Shown here in pieces: positions 45,439 through 56,567 of a stretch of DNA of 64,000 bases (position 1 is its first letter; every line of letters starts with the position of its first letter). The notes under the pieces are model-generated. The model saw only the letters and a program-made list of their open reading frames with translations. It made no database searches and was not told where the DNA came from. The position numbers and the translations under genes are program-made. Source of the stretch: Tricholomella constricta (taxonomy: Eukaryota; Basidiomycota; Agaricomycetes; Agaricales; Lyophyllaceae); assembly GCA_013368375.1 (NCBI GenBank), contig JAACJP010000008.1, forward strand, positions 558,001 to 622,000, read 5' to 3'.

Positions 45439-48400
45439 TCAAGGCGGCAGTGGGGGCCCAAGTGCGGCGAGGGTATGGGCGACCCGTTCCTCGAAGGCCA
45501 GATGGGGGTTCTTGAGGCGGATTTGCTGGAGCACCGAGGACATCTTGGATTGCGAGACACCTTTATTGGTCAGCCAGTCGGATGGCATTGTGTTGATTAG
45601 ATATTCCGCCGTGTCTTCATCTGCGAAGAAAAAAAGAGAAGCAAACGAAGGGTCAAAAAATAGGGGGATAGGAAAGATCGCAAAAACATGGCATGAGTCA
45701 ATCCAAACAACCAAAAAGCCCATAGCCACGTACCACTCGGCTCAGCTCCGCCATGGCCATCCTGTCCCGCGATCCGACTCAGGTGCATATCCTCACACCC
45801 CTCATCGCGACACACCCCTCCTCCCGGCACTTCGAACTGGCAAACCCTCTTCGACGGATCCAGCATCTTGCTGGCTGTAGCTAGTTTCAGCGGTTTGAGA
45901 TCCGGAATGTAAAAGGCACCATGAGAAGAGTAAACAGAAGCTACAGACGGCGAAAACGAAAGCGAAGAAGCAGAAGATGACGAAGAAGTAGGCGTGAAAG
46001 AAGAAAGACTCAAAGATGAAGAAGGTAGGGACGAGGAGTTAGAAGTAGAGAAAAACGAAGGTGAAGAAGACACCAAAGCGGCTTCCGGTATGCTGTTTGT
46101 GTACAGAGGCCTTGCGCGCGAGCCCAGGAGAGGGTACCACTTGAAAGGAGAGTCATAGGCCGAATAATCTTGATCATGTTGTTCTTGAGCTGGGGTCGAG
46201 CCCGCCGATGGGGCCTGACTTGCGACGAGTCTTGGGAGGGCTGGCGTCATCGTTGGGACCTGTGGAACCATAGTTCGTTAGCACCACACATATTGAATTG
46301 AATCGGAAGCGGGCCCAATCTTATTGGTCCCAGCAACCCAAGGAGTAAAATGAGACGAACTCCTGCGACGCACCTGTGTCGACGTTGACGGTGCCGGGTC
46401 GACGTCGACTGAACCGTTCGCACTCGACCTTGCTTCCAGGGTCTCCGGGATGACCTGTATAACACCGACAAGAAAAACAACGCCAAGAAGTCGAAACCAA
46501 AAAGCAAGCAGAGAGAGAAAAAAAAAAGACGTCAGGAATGTGCGTAGGAGCTGTTCGCTTTACAGCAAACGAAGGAAGGGGATCCTTGCCGCATGTTTTT
46601 GCTGTGTATCTGCATTCAAAACTGAACGTTTCCATATCGGGTTGCATGGGAAGATAAGGGGGTGGTGGGACAATGGAATTAGAACGGTCAGATAACCGAA
46701 AAGCACCGAAAAGGAAGCCGCGATACAAGGAACGCACGCATGGAAAGGTACAGATACCGGATGCGTGGGAAGGAAGTCGAGAACAATTAAATGAAGGGCC
46801 GGAGTCCGCGAAGTCGCATTGTGCAATTGTCGAAGAAATGAACATGTCATGTCAAGTGCGAAGACCAAGATCGGCGCGGGGAGGAAGAGGGAGGAAAAAA
46901 AGTCCACAGAAGCAATTAGTAGGGAGGAGAAAAGGGAAAAACGAGAGTGTGAAAATGATGACTCGCCTGGCTTTCCTGTGTTTGCCTCTGGGCCGGTGTT
47001 CGAAGCACCATTGCGCGCGACGTTATCTATACAACGAAAGAGGTAAAACACAGACATTGGCAAGAAGTCAGCCGGGCGTCGGGAGGGCTAGTAACCGGGA
47101 GAATTGAGAACCGATTTTGGGTGTCGCAGATGCCGAAGCATTGGAGCTCGAGCTGTCTGAGAGCTGAACGGACGCGGATACAGATTCAATATGTCGTTCT
47201 TGAAAGATATTAATTTCGCGCCGAGTAATGCAAGCTGGCCACTTACGAGATTGTGCAAAATCTTTCTGCATAGAGCCGTTTTGAACGTTGGAATCACTAT
47301 CGGTTGTAAGAATCATTGGCGTTTCCTCTCGCTTCACTGTCATCGATACGGGTTCGGTACTTGCACTGGCCTCAGCATTGGCCTTCATCTAGAGTGAGAA
47401 AGATCAATGTCACTGACGGCATGAACGAGGGCAATGAACATACCGCAGCGAATTTGTTTTGTCTACGCTGTTCCCTCTCCGCTATCAGTTCCCTCATTTT
47501 CTGAATCTCAATCTCCTTCTCCAACAAAGCGGCAGGAGACATCGTTCCACTCATAGTGATAACCGCAGTGGAAAGGGTCGGCGTCGGCGTGGACACAGGT
47601 GGTGTAGCCCACCCACTCGAGGTATTCAGATTCGGAACGGAGGGCCTGGTTGGAACGGGCGACGCATAGACGCTACGCCGCGTCACAGTCTCCTTCTGCC
47701 CCACGTCGCGCATGACAACATCCGTGTCATCCTCCCCTTCGCTATCACTGAGATCAATGATGAATCTTCGTGCACTGGTGACGCTGGCGAACCCAGCTCC
47801 AATTCTCCGTCTAGAACTGGACTGCATCCCGTTTGTGTATGGCCCATGACCATTGCTCGGCGGTCGGCTGCCAGCGTCAAAATCGACAAAATCAGCTGCA
47901 ACGGGCCTTTTGGCTCCGCGACGCTGCAAAGTTGGTCCTTCCGGAAGCCCAAGGGTATCGGAAGGGGTATACGAGCCCGAGGTCTGAGTAAAGGTGGTCG
48001 ACGTCGATTCGGTCGATGAAGGTGGACACTCGTTTGGGGACATCGGCGCGTGCGAAGATTGGGTTGGAGATATCAGGGCATCTGCAGAAAGTGGAGGATG
48101 AAAACTGCCGCTGGAAGGAAACGATGCGATTGCTTCATAGTGCCTAGCACCTCCAAGACCAGGAATTTCGTCAATGTCCATGTCGTCAACAGTTTTTGGG
48201 GGCCCACAGGAGGTGGAAACTGGGCTACTGTCTACTGCCTTGATTGGAGTAGCTGATGACCCAATGCTCTTTAAAAAATCATCGACTGTCTCAGTAGGTA
48301 CGGCCATCTCGACATCCTTGTCGATACTCGAGGCAAAGGAGGAAGGGACCAAGGATACGGGAGGCGTTGAGGACGTTGATGCGATCGGTGTTTGTTTCGA

Positions 48401-49545
48401 TTTCCGTGAAGCGATTGCTGCCTTTCGAGCAAGTAGTTCCTGTCGACGCTGTTGCTCCATGTCATGCAGGTTGCCTGTGATGGCAGGCTTGGGGGATTCC
48501 GAAATCAACGAAGCCGGAGGCTTTATAGAACTAGCGAGGGATGATGCAGGTGGCGCTATTGCTATCGGCGTCGGCGCAAGGCTCAATGTCTGTGCGGAAG
48601 GGTTGGAAGGTACGCTCGATTGACCCTGCGAATATCGCCTTGCCTGAGGGGGCGGGGGAGGTGGCATGAGAGCTGACTTCTGTCGTTCGATCGAGAGAGG
48701 TACATCTGGAGTGAAGGGAACGAGCCCCGTCGTATCGAGGTTCTGAGGTAGGCGAAGGTTCAGTTCATTGAAGACGTAGTAGACTATTTCTCGAGTGAGT
48801 CCGCAGTCGACGAGATATTCCGGTGCTACGCCCCATCCAAGAAGATCGAGAACAACATCCTTGGCCCGGTCATATTGCGACTGATTCACTGTTGATTTTG
48901 GGCCAGTCAGGGAGAGGCAGATTATATGTGGTCAAATTGACACTCACAAGCTACTCCAGGCCTGACATGATCAGCGTTGGGAAGATAACGAGAGCCTTGG
49001 AGATGCGGTGGGTTAGGTTGCATATAGTCTGACATGGTGGCTTGTTCAATAGTCGCAAACCCGGGCCCAGTTGGAGGGTCTGATATGCGCTCTGAAAGTT
49101 TGGGTTTCGGATGCGAGCGCTCGATATGTGGAACAGCTGAAGTGGAAGGAGTTGGATGTCTTTGACGCCCAGGTGGCGGAGGTGTGGGGGCGCGCAAAAT
49201 GGGCCGTGCAGCAGTGGGCTGGGTGGCTTCTTCATCGCTAATTTCGCCTTCTTCACGAGCCTGACTTTCAGGTGGCTCAACAGTTGGTGGAGGGGAAGCC
49301 TCGCGAGGGGTAGAGGTGCTCTCCTCTTGTCCATAATCAAGTTGAAGTGCAGGCTCTCCAGGGGGAGGACGAGATGGAAGAGTAGAAATCGCTGGGTCTG
49401 CCTGGGCTTTACGACGTAATTTGAGAGTTAAGAGTGCGGCGGCGCGCAGAGAGGAGGCGGGGTCTGATGCAGAAGTAGAGGCCGCCGGGGACTCTGGTGG
49501 ACGCATTACAACGTCCTGCGACGCAGATATTAGAGGATCTGCCAT
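45439..49545 (-). CDS. Red1/ZFC3H1-like zinc-finger protein (zf-C3H1)
   Basis: A large, mostly disordered nuclear protein. Fission-yeast Red1 and human ZFC3H1 share this C-terminal zinc finger and connect meiotic or unstable transcripts to the nuclear exosome. The start at 49545 gives MADPLISASQDVVMRPPES, then QAREEGEISDEEATQPT, a motif common in RNA-processing proteins. The main exon (47372-48889) begins QYDRAKDVVLDLLGWGVAPE and holds MDIDEIPGLGG and a coiled coil near its end (EIEIQKMRELIAEREQRRQN). Smaller exons follow (KREETPMILTTDSDS, DNVARNGASNTGPEAN, VIPETLEARSSANGS). The zinc finger near 45830 reads VCQFEVPGGGVCRDEGCEDM followed by H (C-x9-C-x4-C-x3-H). The last part has DEDTAEYLINTMPSDWLTNK and FEERVAHTLAALGP, stop at 45439. 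Assignment rests mainly on the finger and its flank. Confidence 0.82.
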
Positions 49546-49796
49546 AGAGTGAAGACAGGAAAATAAGCCAAGAAGGAGGATTGACCTGTAGCGGTGCGAT
49601 GTGATGAACGTCCAAGAATTCAACTTCTCGCTGCTGGACTTGGTATTTGTCTACATTTTTGGCAGCACCACGTGTCCACAGGTCCACAGCGCACGGACCC
49701 TGAGGCCTAAGGTCTTGGCCGTTAGTTGGCGACATCCAGCATCGGTATTGCTTTCTCTCAATTCATTCCAGATCTCTTTGCAACCGATCATATTTG

Positions 49797-50840
49797 ACCT
49801 TCTGGTAGGGTTAGGCAAGGAGACGGCAGAAATGCAAGTGTGCGTACCACCTCATGATGACGAACGCGTCGATCAGGCGCTACTTGTACACAATGCAAAG
49901 GTCTACATTGCCGCCCGCAATCAAGACAAGGCCGAAGCAGCAATCAAGGATCTGCAAGGGCAAACAGGAGAGGAGGTCTTCCTCTAACTTGCTATCACAG
50001 ATATGCCCAGTATCAAGGCTGGCGCCACGCCCCCTAAACCATTCACGACCTTTAAAAGCGCGGCTTGAACAAAATTCCAAAGGAAAGAGAAAGAGTTCCA
50101 TATCCTACTCAACAACGGGTGCATTGTTACGACCATCTGCATCGTGTTTTCATGCTGATGCGCTCCATAGCGGAATGATGATGCCGCCCGCTGACCTGCA
50201 GTTTGAACCAATTTCCTAGGCCAGTTCCGTTCCTTACTTGATTTTTTGTCTACCGGTCATTTCTATTTGACGAAGCTCCTTCTACCACCACCGCCGGTGC
50301 CAGAGCAGCATCGAAGGCTCGGCCCGCATATTTCAGGCGGCCTCTATTTCAATACATTCAAAAGACACCGCAAAACGGAGAAAGGCACTCTCCTTCTTGC
50401 TCTATGCTCAGAGCAATTTTGCTATTCGCAAATACACTTCCCGTGCCCTCGTTGTTTTGCTTGTTCTCTTAGGCAAATATTCTATTTGCGAAAGAGTTGG
50501 GACGCAGGTTCGCGGACGAAGGAATCGTCTCAACAGCGCTGAACACTTGAAACCTGCACAGGAACATCGGTCGCCACACGCCGAGGCTTCTCCTGATGCC
50601 CTATGTACTTTCTTTTCTTTTCTTCATTAGTCCAGTTAAATACAAGATGAACGCCACTTCTAGGACGCTGCACTTGACCTGTTCTTCAGGGCGCCCTCAC
50701 ACCGCTTTGGGCTAGCACTGTGGCTGAGGGTGCCGAGTTTAGCGGGAAGGTATGTCAATCTCCCATCTTAACGTTCATATAAGTAGATGAAGACACCCCC
50801 TTTCACGTCCAGTATCTCGTCCTGTGGGCCCGCCACACAA
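49797..50840 (+). pseudogene. Relic of a short-chain dehydrogenase paralogue
   Basis: Scattered plus-strand blocks match the SDR at 40866-42240 in order. GLGKETAEMQ is at 49807, ALLVHNAKVYIAARNQDKAE near 49888, AIKDLQGQTGEEVFL ends at a TAA (49985-49987), and MPSIKA follows. Then come KEKEFHILLNNG-like sequence near 50085 in another frame, FYLTKLLLPPPP at 50260, ISGGLYFNTFKRHRK near 50330, and GALTPLWASTVAEGAEFSGK near 50690, with a remnant YLVLWAR near 50811. The parts fall in different frames and carry several stops, and the catalytic YxxxK region is not recoverable. It is a decayed copy on the opposite strand about 7.6 kb from the intact gene. Confidence 0.82.
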
Positions 50841-51647
50841 GATCCCCAGCTAGATGATCATGGGCCGAGGAGCAGGTTGGTTTAAAGCAAATGGTTTGTA
50901 GAGATTTTAGGGCTCTGGTACGGTTATTGTCATGTTTATTTTGTATCAGGGTGATAATGTATTACGGACATGTGCTCCGAGCAATTTTCGGTACTACATA
51001 GCTTTCGCGCCACAATGAACTACAACAGATGGATCATGTTTTGCTGTTCAAGAGGGATCCTGACATCGACGGACGCTTCTCAATCTATTCATCGGTGTTC
51101 AGCTCCTTGTGTTGCAAAACACAGCCCAGAATGCAATCTGTATTCAATAGATAAGTACTATAAGATATGTATGTTCTACAGTCATACACCTGCATCACCC
51201 GCGATAATAACTAAATGAGCGGCACGGCTGGAGCGCAATGTAAGTACCGGGCACACTACCTTGTATGTCGTAATAGTCTGTAAGAGGCGAGCCCAACACA
51301 ATCAAGTGAAGCCAAGAGGATCCCGGGGGAAACGTACGATACCCATCCACAGGACATCCTCCCGCAAATACAATTAGATAAAGTAAAGATATAACCAATA
51401 CAAATGAAGGCGATTGCAGCACTGAAACAAGTGGAAAAAAGACTCGAAAGACGCTGTAACAGTTTCAAAACACTGTATGCAGCTTTCCAGGTACCGTCCC
51501 CATATATTCTGTGGCCGGGTCGACAGAACGACTGGCCGCCCGAGACAGCATGGTGGAGGCGCAGCGCGATGGAGGCCAATAGACCGTCCTCTTGAAACCA
51601 CGTATTGAACGTATGCACAGCCATCATACGCCTTCTGCTAGGGTGTG
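50841..51647. other. Intergenic region, no gene seen
   Basis: About 0.8 kb between the SDR relic and the stop of the methyltransferase gene. A minus frame at 51256-51660 encodes a hydrophobic stretch (LFSTCFSAAIAFICIGYIF) but has no start context or family match. Nothing else is recognisable. Confidence 0.4.
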
Positions 51648-54600
51648 TCAAGGCTTCCAAGCAACAAACACCCGCATTGCTCGACTCATCATACGCGTCG
51701 GGGGAACCATCGTGCTACTCGACGTCGATGCCCGTTTTCGCTTCTTCTCTTGTGTGATCTGCCGCCCATGGCCAAGGTCATTATGATCAGAAAAGTGGAG
51801 TGTGGATGGGGACGGGTGAGGTGCGGCAAGCGCTCCTAATGGTGGGTATCGATGACGAGACGGAGTCGATGCGGCCGCGATCGCTGCTTGCCGCTCGAGC
51901 TCCCATTTATCCCATTTTTCGCACGCAGTTTCAAAGATTTTTCGTTCCGCGGACGGTGAGGACTCTGTAACAGACCAAGCAAACCGATCTTCTAGGGCAT
52001 TTCCTAATGCGCACTTGTCGCGCATATCCCTGTACGATAAATCGAATAAGCAAAAGATGAAGACAATGCTGACATGGGCAAACTTACAGCTCAAATCTAC
52101 ACAATAGACTATCGAAATCGTCTCGCGTAAGATCTAGGATGGAGTTCTTGAACGGATCAGCTGAATCCCTGCTGCTCGATACGGAGGTGATGGATCTTCG
52201 AGGAGGTAGATCAATGGATCCCGATCCTGACCGATAGGACCTAACCGTAGTTCTAGCTGCCCTGCGCGCCTTCGCCTTCGTCTGATAGCCCAATACCCAC
52301 TCCCACATCGACTCAGAACATGCCAAAATTTCGGCGGCCCTGAGTGCAAGGTGCAAATTCAGCGTCTTCAGGTCCAGGTTCATCGTGGTATTCGGCAGGA
52401 AGGAGCCACGCTGTACTTTCGCGCTTGAGAGCCCCGGGAACATGCTCTTTGTTGACGGTGAGAGTGCAGAGGCCCGAGACTCATCCAGTGTAATGTATGG
52501 AGAAGAATTGTGGAGGAGGCCCCGAACGTTGATGTATCGGTTGTCTTCCGAGATCGGGGCCGGTTCTTCTTCGTAACTCTGGGATGAAACACGTCGTGAA
52601 TTCCTCTTCTTCATGGAACGGGGAAGTGGGCTTGGGAGGATTGCATCACGAGCATCATCGGAGTCGGAAGTGACATATCCTGTGTCAGAATGATCATCGT
52701 TCATCTGTGCGTCATGAACGAATCGACGAGCTTTCTGTGGGACAGCAGGGAAGCGGTATTGGAGCGGTGGGTGGGTGCGAACATCTAAGAGACTATTCAA
52801 ATCAAGGACGGTGGTAGTAAATCTTATCAACGCACCTCTGAAGTAGAGTCCCATCGAGTTCGTCAACAGTGCAAGCGGAGAGATATTGATGAACCTCGAC
52901 TCGAGCAGTCTTGTATAGATGGCCTGCAGGAGTGAGTGATCTCGTGGATTGGCGGGAGGCTTTGGGACTGTCATCAGTTCCGGCCGCACTGATGGAGCCT
53001 TCTGAGTTGCACCGGCAACAGGTGATCCTGGCAGTTGTAAATCTGAGTCAGGTGCAGGTTGGGACTCCGTCAATGAATATCCTCGAGGTCGGATTCGCAT
53101 CTGAGGATCCCGGATCTCGTAAAGCGAATCTGAGGGCGCAACACTTCCCACCGAGCTCATGATCAGTGATACAGCGGAGCCAGCGAACGTCGTTCCGATT
53201 GGTTGGGATGCAAGGCTCCGACTTTTGTAGGGTGTTTTGACGTGGAGAAGTGGTCGAGATGTAGATGGGAGTACTGCGTCATTGGTGGTAGACTCGTCGT
53301 CTACGGAGGGCTCTTCGGAAATGGTATAGTCACCGATGACTTGAGCCAAAAGTTCTTGAGCTTCTTCCTTCCCAAACTCCTCATTGACGGCAGATTGATC
53401 GACAGGCGAATTGGAGCGAGATGGCGTTGCTGGAAATGCAGCGGTCGTGGGAGTTGGAGGCGACGCACCGTCTGACGTGTAAGAGGAAGCTGAAGGCGGA
53501 ACGCTTTCTGTGATGCTTTCGACGTTGGTATCCGAATGGGAATGCGCGGAATTGAGCTGAGAGGAGAGCAAGGAGGAGCGGTTCCCTGAATCACTCTCAG
53601 GCTCCGAATCGCTATCGTTATCAATCAGTTTTCCCGGAAAGAAAAGGTCTTCTTCCAGCATCTGATCGTGAAATTTGTAAATATGAGGGGATATAGCAAG
53701 GGAGACTGTTATACTTCAAAGGCTCCGCCAGGCTTCATGACACGAGATACTTCCTCAAAAATAAAATCCCACTAACGACGTATAAGCATACACGAAGTAG
53801 CAGTTATTAGGCACATACTTTGTCCTCGGGAACACCGAGCGCGATCCGCTTGATATGTCTACCAAAAGTTGAGCTTCCAAAAATAAATTATTCTCCGAAA
53901 CTTGCACTGACACGAAATCAAACTCGTCATCCGGAAATGGGAGTCCTTCAAGGCTGTTCAAGATCGTCAGGGTCCTCTTCCGTATCATATCAAGAGGTAA
54001 CACACAAGTTGTAGTGAACCCATGTGATTCTTGAAGCAAGCTCAGATGATCCGACCTGCTGCAGGTCGGGCTGCAGCGGAACGACATCTAAACCTTTATT
54101 GCCAAAACACGTTCAGTATGGATGTATCGAGGTCACGAAATCAATTCCTACCAACGAAGTGGGAATTCTAATAAGAGCATCAGCGAGGTTGACATCTAGA
54201 CATGATTTCGATGCGTACCTTCCAGGCCCTTGCACAGTTCAAGATCCATGTCCCAGTCCCTGCCGATATGTCAGTATTTGGAATGGGGATCTCGAAGTGT
54301 CCAAGCAGGAACGCACCACATCCAAGGTCCAATCTGCACAATGCGTCAATCATATGTCCCTGGTAACAGGCTTCAACGGGATGGAGTTACTTACGTTTTG
54401 GAAGGTGGTGTTTCAAACACATGCCATGTGAGGCTTTCGCATATGTCCTGACAAAACGCGGTCTCCCAGACGTCCCTACGCCACCATCATGAGATCAGGC
54501 CAAATGGATATAACATAAGCGAAGATGGTGGAAAGGCGGGGTGGCAGACGGAAACGGCTCCACGACATCGGCACAATGTGGTGTCCCTTTGTCCTAGAAC

Positions 54601-56071
54601 CCGGAACGTGAAAGCAAAAGAAGACTCACAGATCCAAGACTTCACGCTCATAGTTTCGCGGGTACGGGACTTCGTTCCGCGGGAAAGTATGGTGCTTTTT
54701 GCCGCGAAAGCTCAAGTCGGACCCAAGCGCACTTCCTTCCCCCTTCATGACAAACTGGGCTTCGCGTGCTTTGATGTTCCGCTTGAGTTCTTCAAGTATG
54801 GTACGATCGGCGGTAGAAAACTTGAGGCTCGTCTGTGGTGACAGCAATGGCTGGTCGGTTGTTACGGGAGCCGGTAGTGGAGCGAGCGGAGGGACGACGG
54901 GACGGGAGGATGATCTATGCGTGAGTCTCGGTGTTGTCGGAGCCGATCTGGTAGGCGGTGCGCTCCTGTGCTTGTGGACTGTCGACGAGATGTCATTTCC
55001 TAACCCGATTGGATGATCTGGTGGATGTGGGGCAGCTCCAGGGAGTGTATTAGAACGCGACTTCGAGGCCTTTGCGCCCGTGCTTTTCCGTCGTCGGATT
55101 TGAGCAATCTCGGAAAGGGTTCTGCTTTGGCCAGAGGAGGTGGAAACTCGAGGCTGCGATGAAAATGTAGCGTTAGCATAGTTGAAAATCGTAAGCATCG
55201 TGATGAAAGTTTATTGAGAGGACGGAGAAAACGTGGTAGTGAATGGGTGGCCAGAAACAAAAAGTAAGGCACCAGTCGCATGTTATTTAAAGTGCTTTGA
55301 ACACCGGGCTAATCGCGGCAACTCAAATAAAATCAAGGAGGGATTTCCACTTACGGATGATCGTTTTTCGCTGATGGGGGCTGGCGGGTCAGCGGATGAC
55401 GAGGGCGGGGCAAGCTCCCATGGGGTAACCTCCTCCACGGGACCTGTTGCCAACGTGGAGCGGGAGGGGATAATAGAGGGCACGGGATGTAATTCCCATG
55501 GCGTTACCTCCTCAACAAGTGCGGTACTGAATGATGAACCGCTCGTCGCAGACCTGCGGACGGGATAAAGCTCCCATGGCGTGACTTCTGCAACCGGCCC
55601 CGTCGTTAGCGAGGGGCGCGCTCGAGTGGACACAGGGGAGCTGCTGCCACTGACAGGGGTGGCTGGAGGTTCATCGGAAATGGGGCCAGGCGCAAATTCC
55701 CATGGAGTGACCTCTTCTCGCGTCCCAGTCGCGGTGGACGGTCGGCTGTTCGCTTTGGGTTTCGCAGGTGCGGCGACACCTACACGCGCCGGGTTACGAG
55801 TTGGGCGTTTCGGCGGAATGCCAGGAACAGGAACTGGTGTCTTTGGTCGATCTGGTGGTAACGAGAGGACGTAAGTTGAGTGACGTTTCCTGAGCGGTGG
55901 GGCAGATATCGAGGGGTGAGAGAGGGGAGGCGCCCGAGGTGATCGAAGTGACTCCATTGAAGCATTTTTAGGCCAGGATGGGGTAGAATTAGATCTTGGT
56001 AAAGAAGGTCGGGGATTGAGATTGGGCTGTCCGTTGACGGCCGTGTCAAGTTGTTCAAGAAATGTTGGCAT
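51648..56071 (-). CDS. SAM-dependent methyltransferase with long disordered arms
   Basis: A class I methyltransferase of unknown substrate, built like agaricomycete LaeA/UMTA-type proteins but much longer. The ATG at 56071 opens MPTFLEQLDTAVNGQPN. Exon 1 (to 55355) is Pro/Ser-rich and carries four copies of EVTPWE[LF] at residues 120, 162, 188 and 214. The donor at 55354 joins EKRSS to PRVSTSSGQSRTLSEIAQIR (55153). Later exons give LKFSTADRTILEELKRNIKA, DVWETAFCQDICESLTWHVF and the SAM motif I LDLGC|GTGTWILNCARAWK (split by an intron), then LDVVPLQPDLQQVGSSELAS, LPFPDDEFDFV and WDFIFEEVSRVMKPGGAFEV. The C-terminal ~600 residues start EEDLFFPGKLIDND and are largely disordered, with ordered islands (LNLHLALRAAEILACSESMW, DDFDSLLCRFEL) and the end MRVFVAWKP at 51648. 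The join of the N-terminal exon to the rest is inferred from matching splice phase. Confidence 0.82.
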
Positions 56072-56567
56072 AGTCAGAGAAGAAGGGGGTCGCTTTGAAA
56101 GAAGTGTCAAGGAGCCAGCTGTTGGGTACAGAAGTGGTTATAGATGTCGTTTACACGAAGGATGGGTAAAATCGAGCAGCCTGGACGTCGCCAAGCTGCT
56201 AGGCGAGGAGTCAGTCTGTTCGTGGGCGAGAATATCTGTTAGACAGCGGGAATAGAAGCCAAACAAGCAGTGGCGGCTTGCCTACAGTGGATAGTATAGC
56301 TATAGTATCCACGCTATATGCGATAAGGCTGAAGACCTGTCAGTTATGAAGATGAGGATATGCCGTCCAATCTGGGCTTGTGAACATCGTGGTTGTGAGA
56401 AACAAACTTGTTCATATTCAATCAATTGTTTCAAACCGAGGTCAGGCACCGATCATCTTGGATCAATCAGACATTCCTCTTGTACCCCAGACGTACATAT
56501 GGTCTGTGCGCAAGCATTGTCTCTGCCACCGTGGCGTTTATAGACGTCTGTCCTTGATATATACACC
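56072..56567. other. Intergenic region, no gene seen
   Basis: About 0.5 kb between the methyltransferase start and the stop of the adaptin-binding protein gene, both on minus. It is the methyltransferase promoter and the neighbour's 3' UTR. A small inverted sequence GTGGATAGTATAGCTATAGT...CCAC lies near 56287-56313. Confidence 0.45.

Noticed and set aside
47459..48623. Long plus-strand frames opposite the Red1-like main exon
   Set aside because: They mirror a Ser/Pro/Thr-rich coding exon on minus; antisense frames of such exons are often open by composition.
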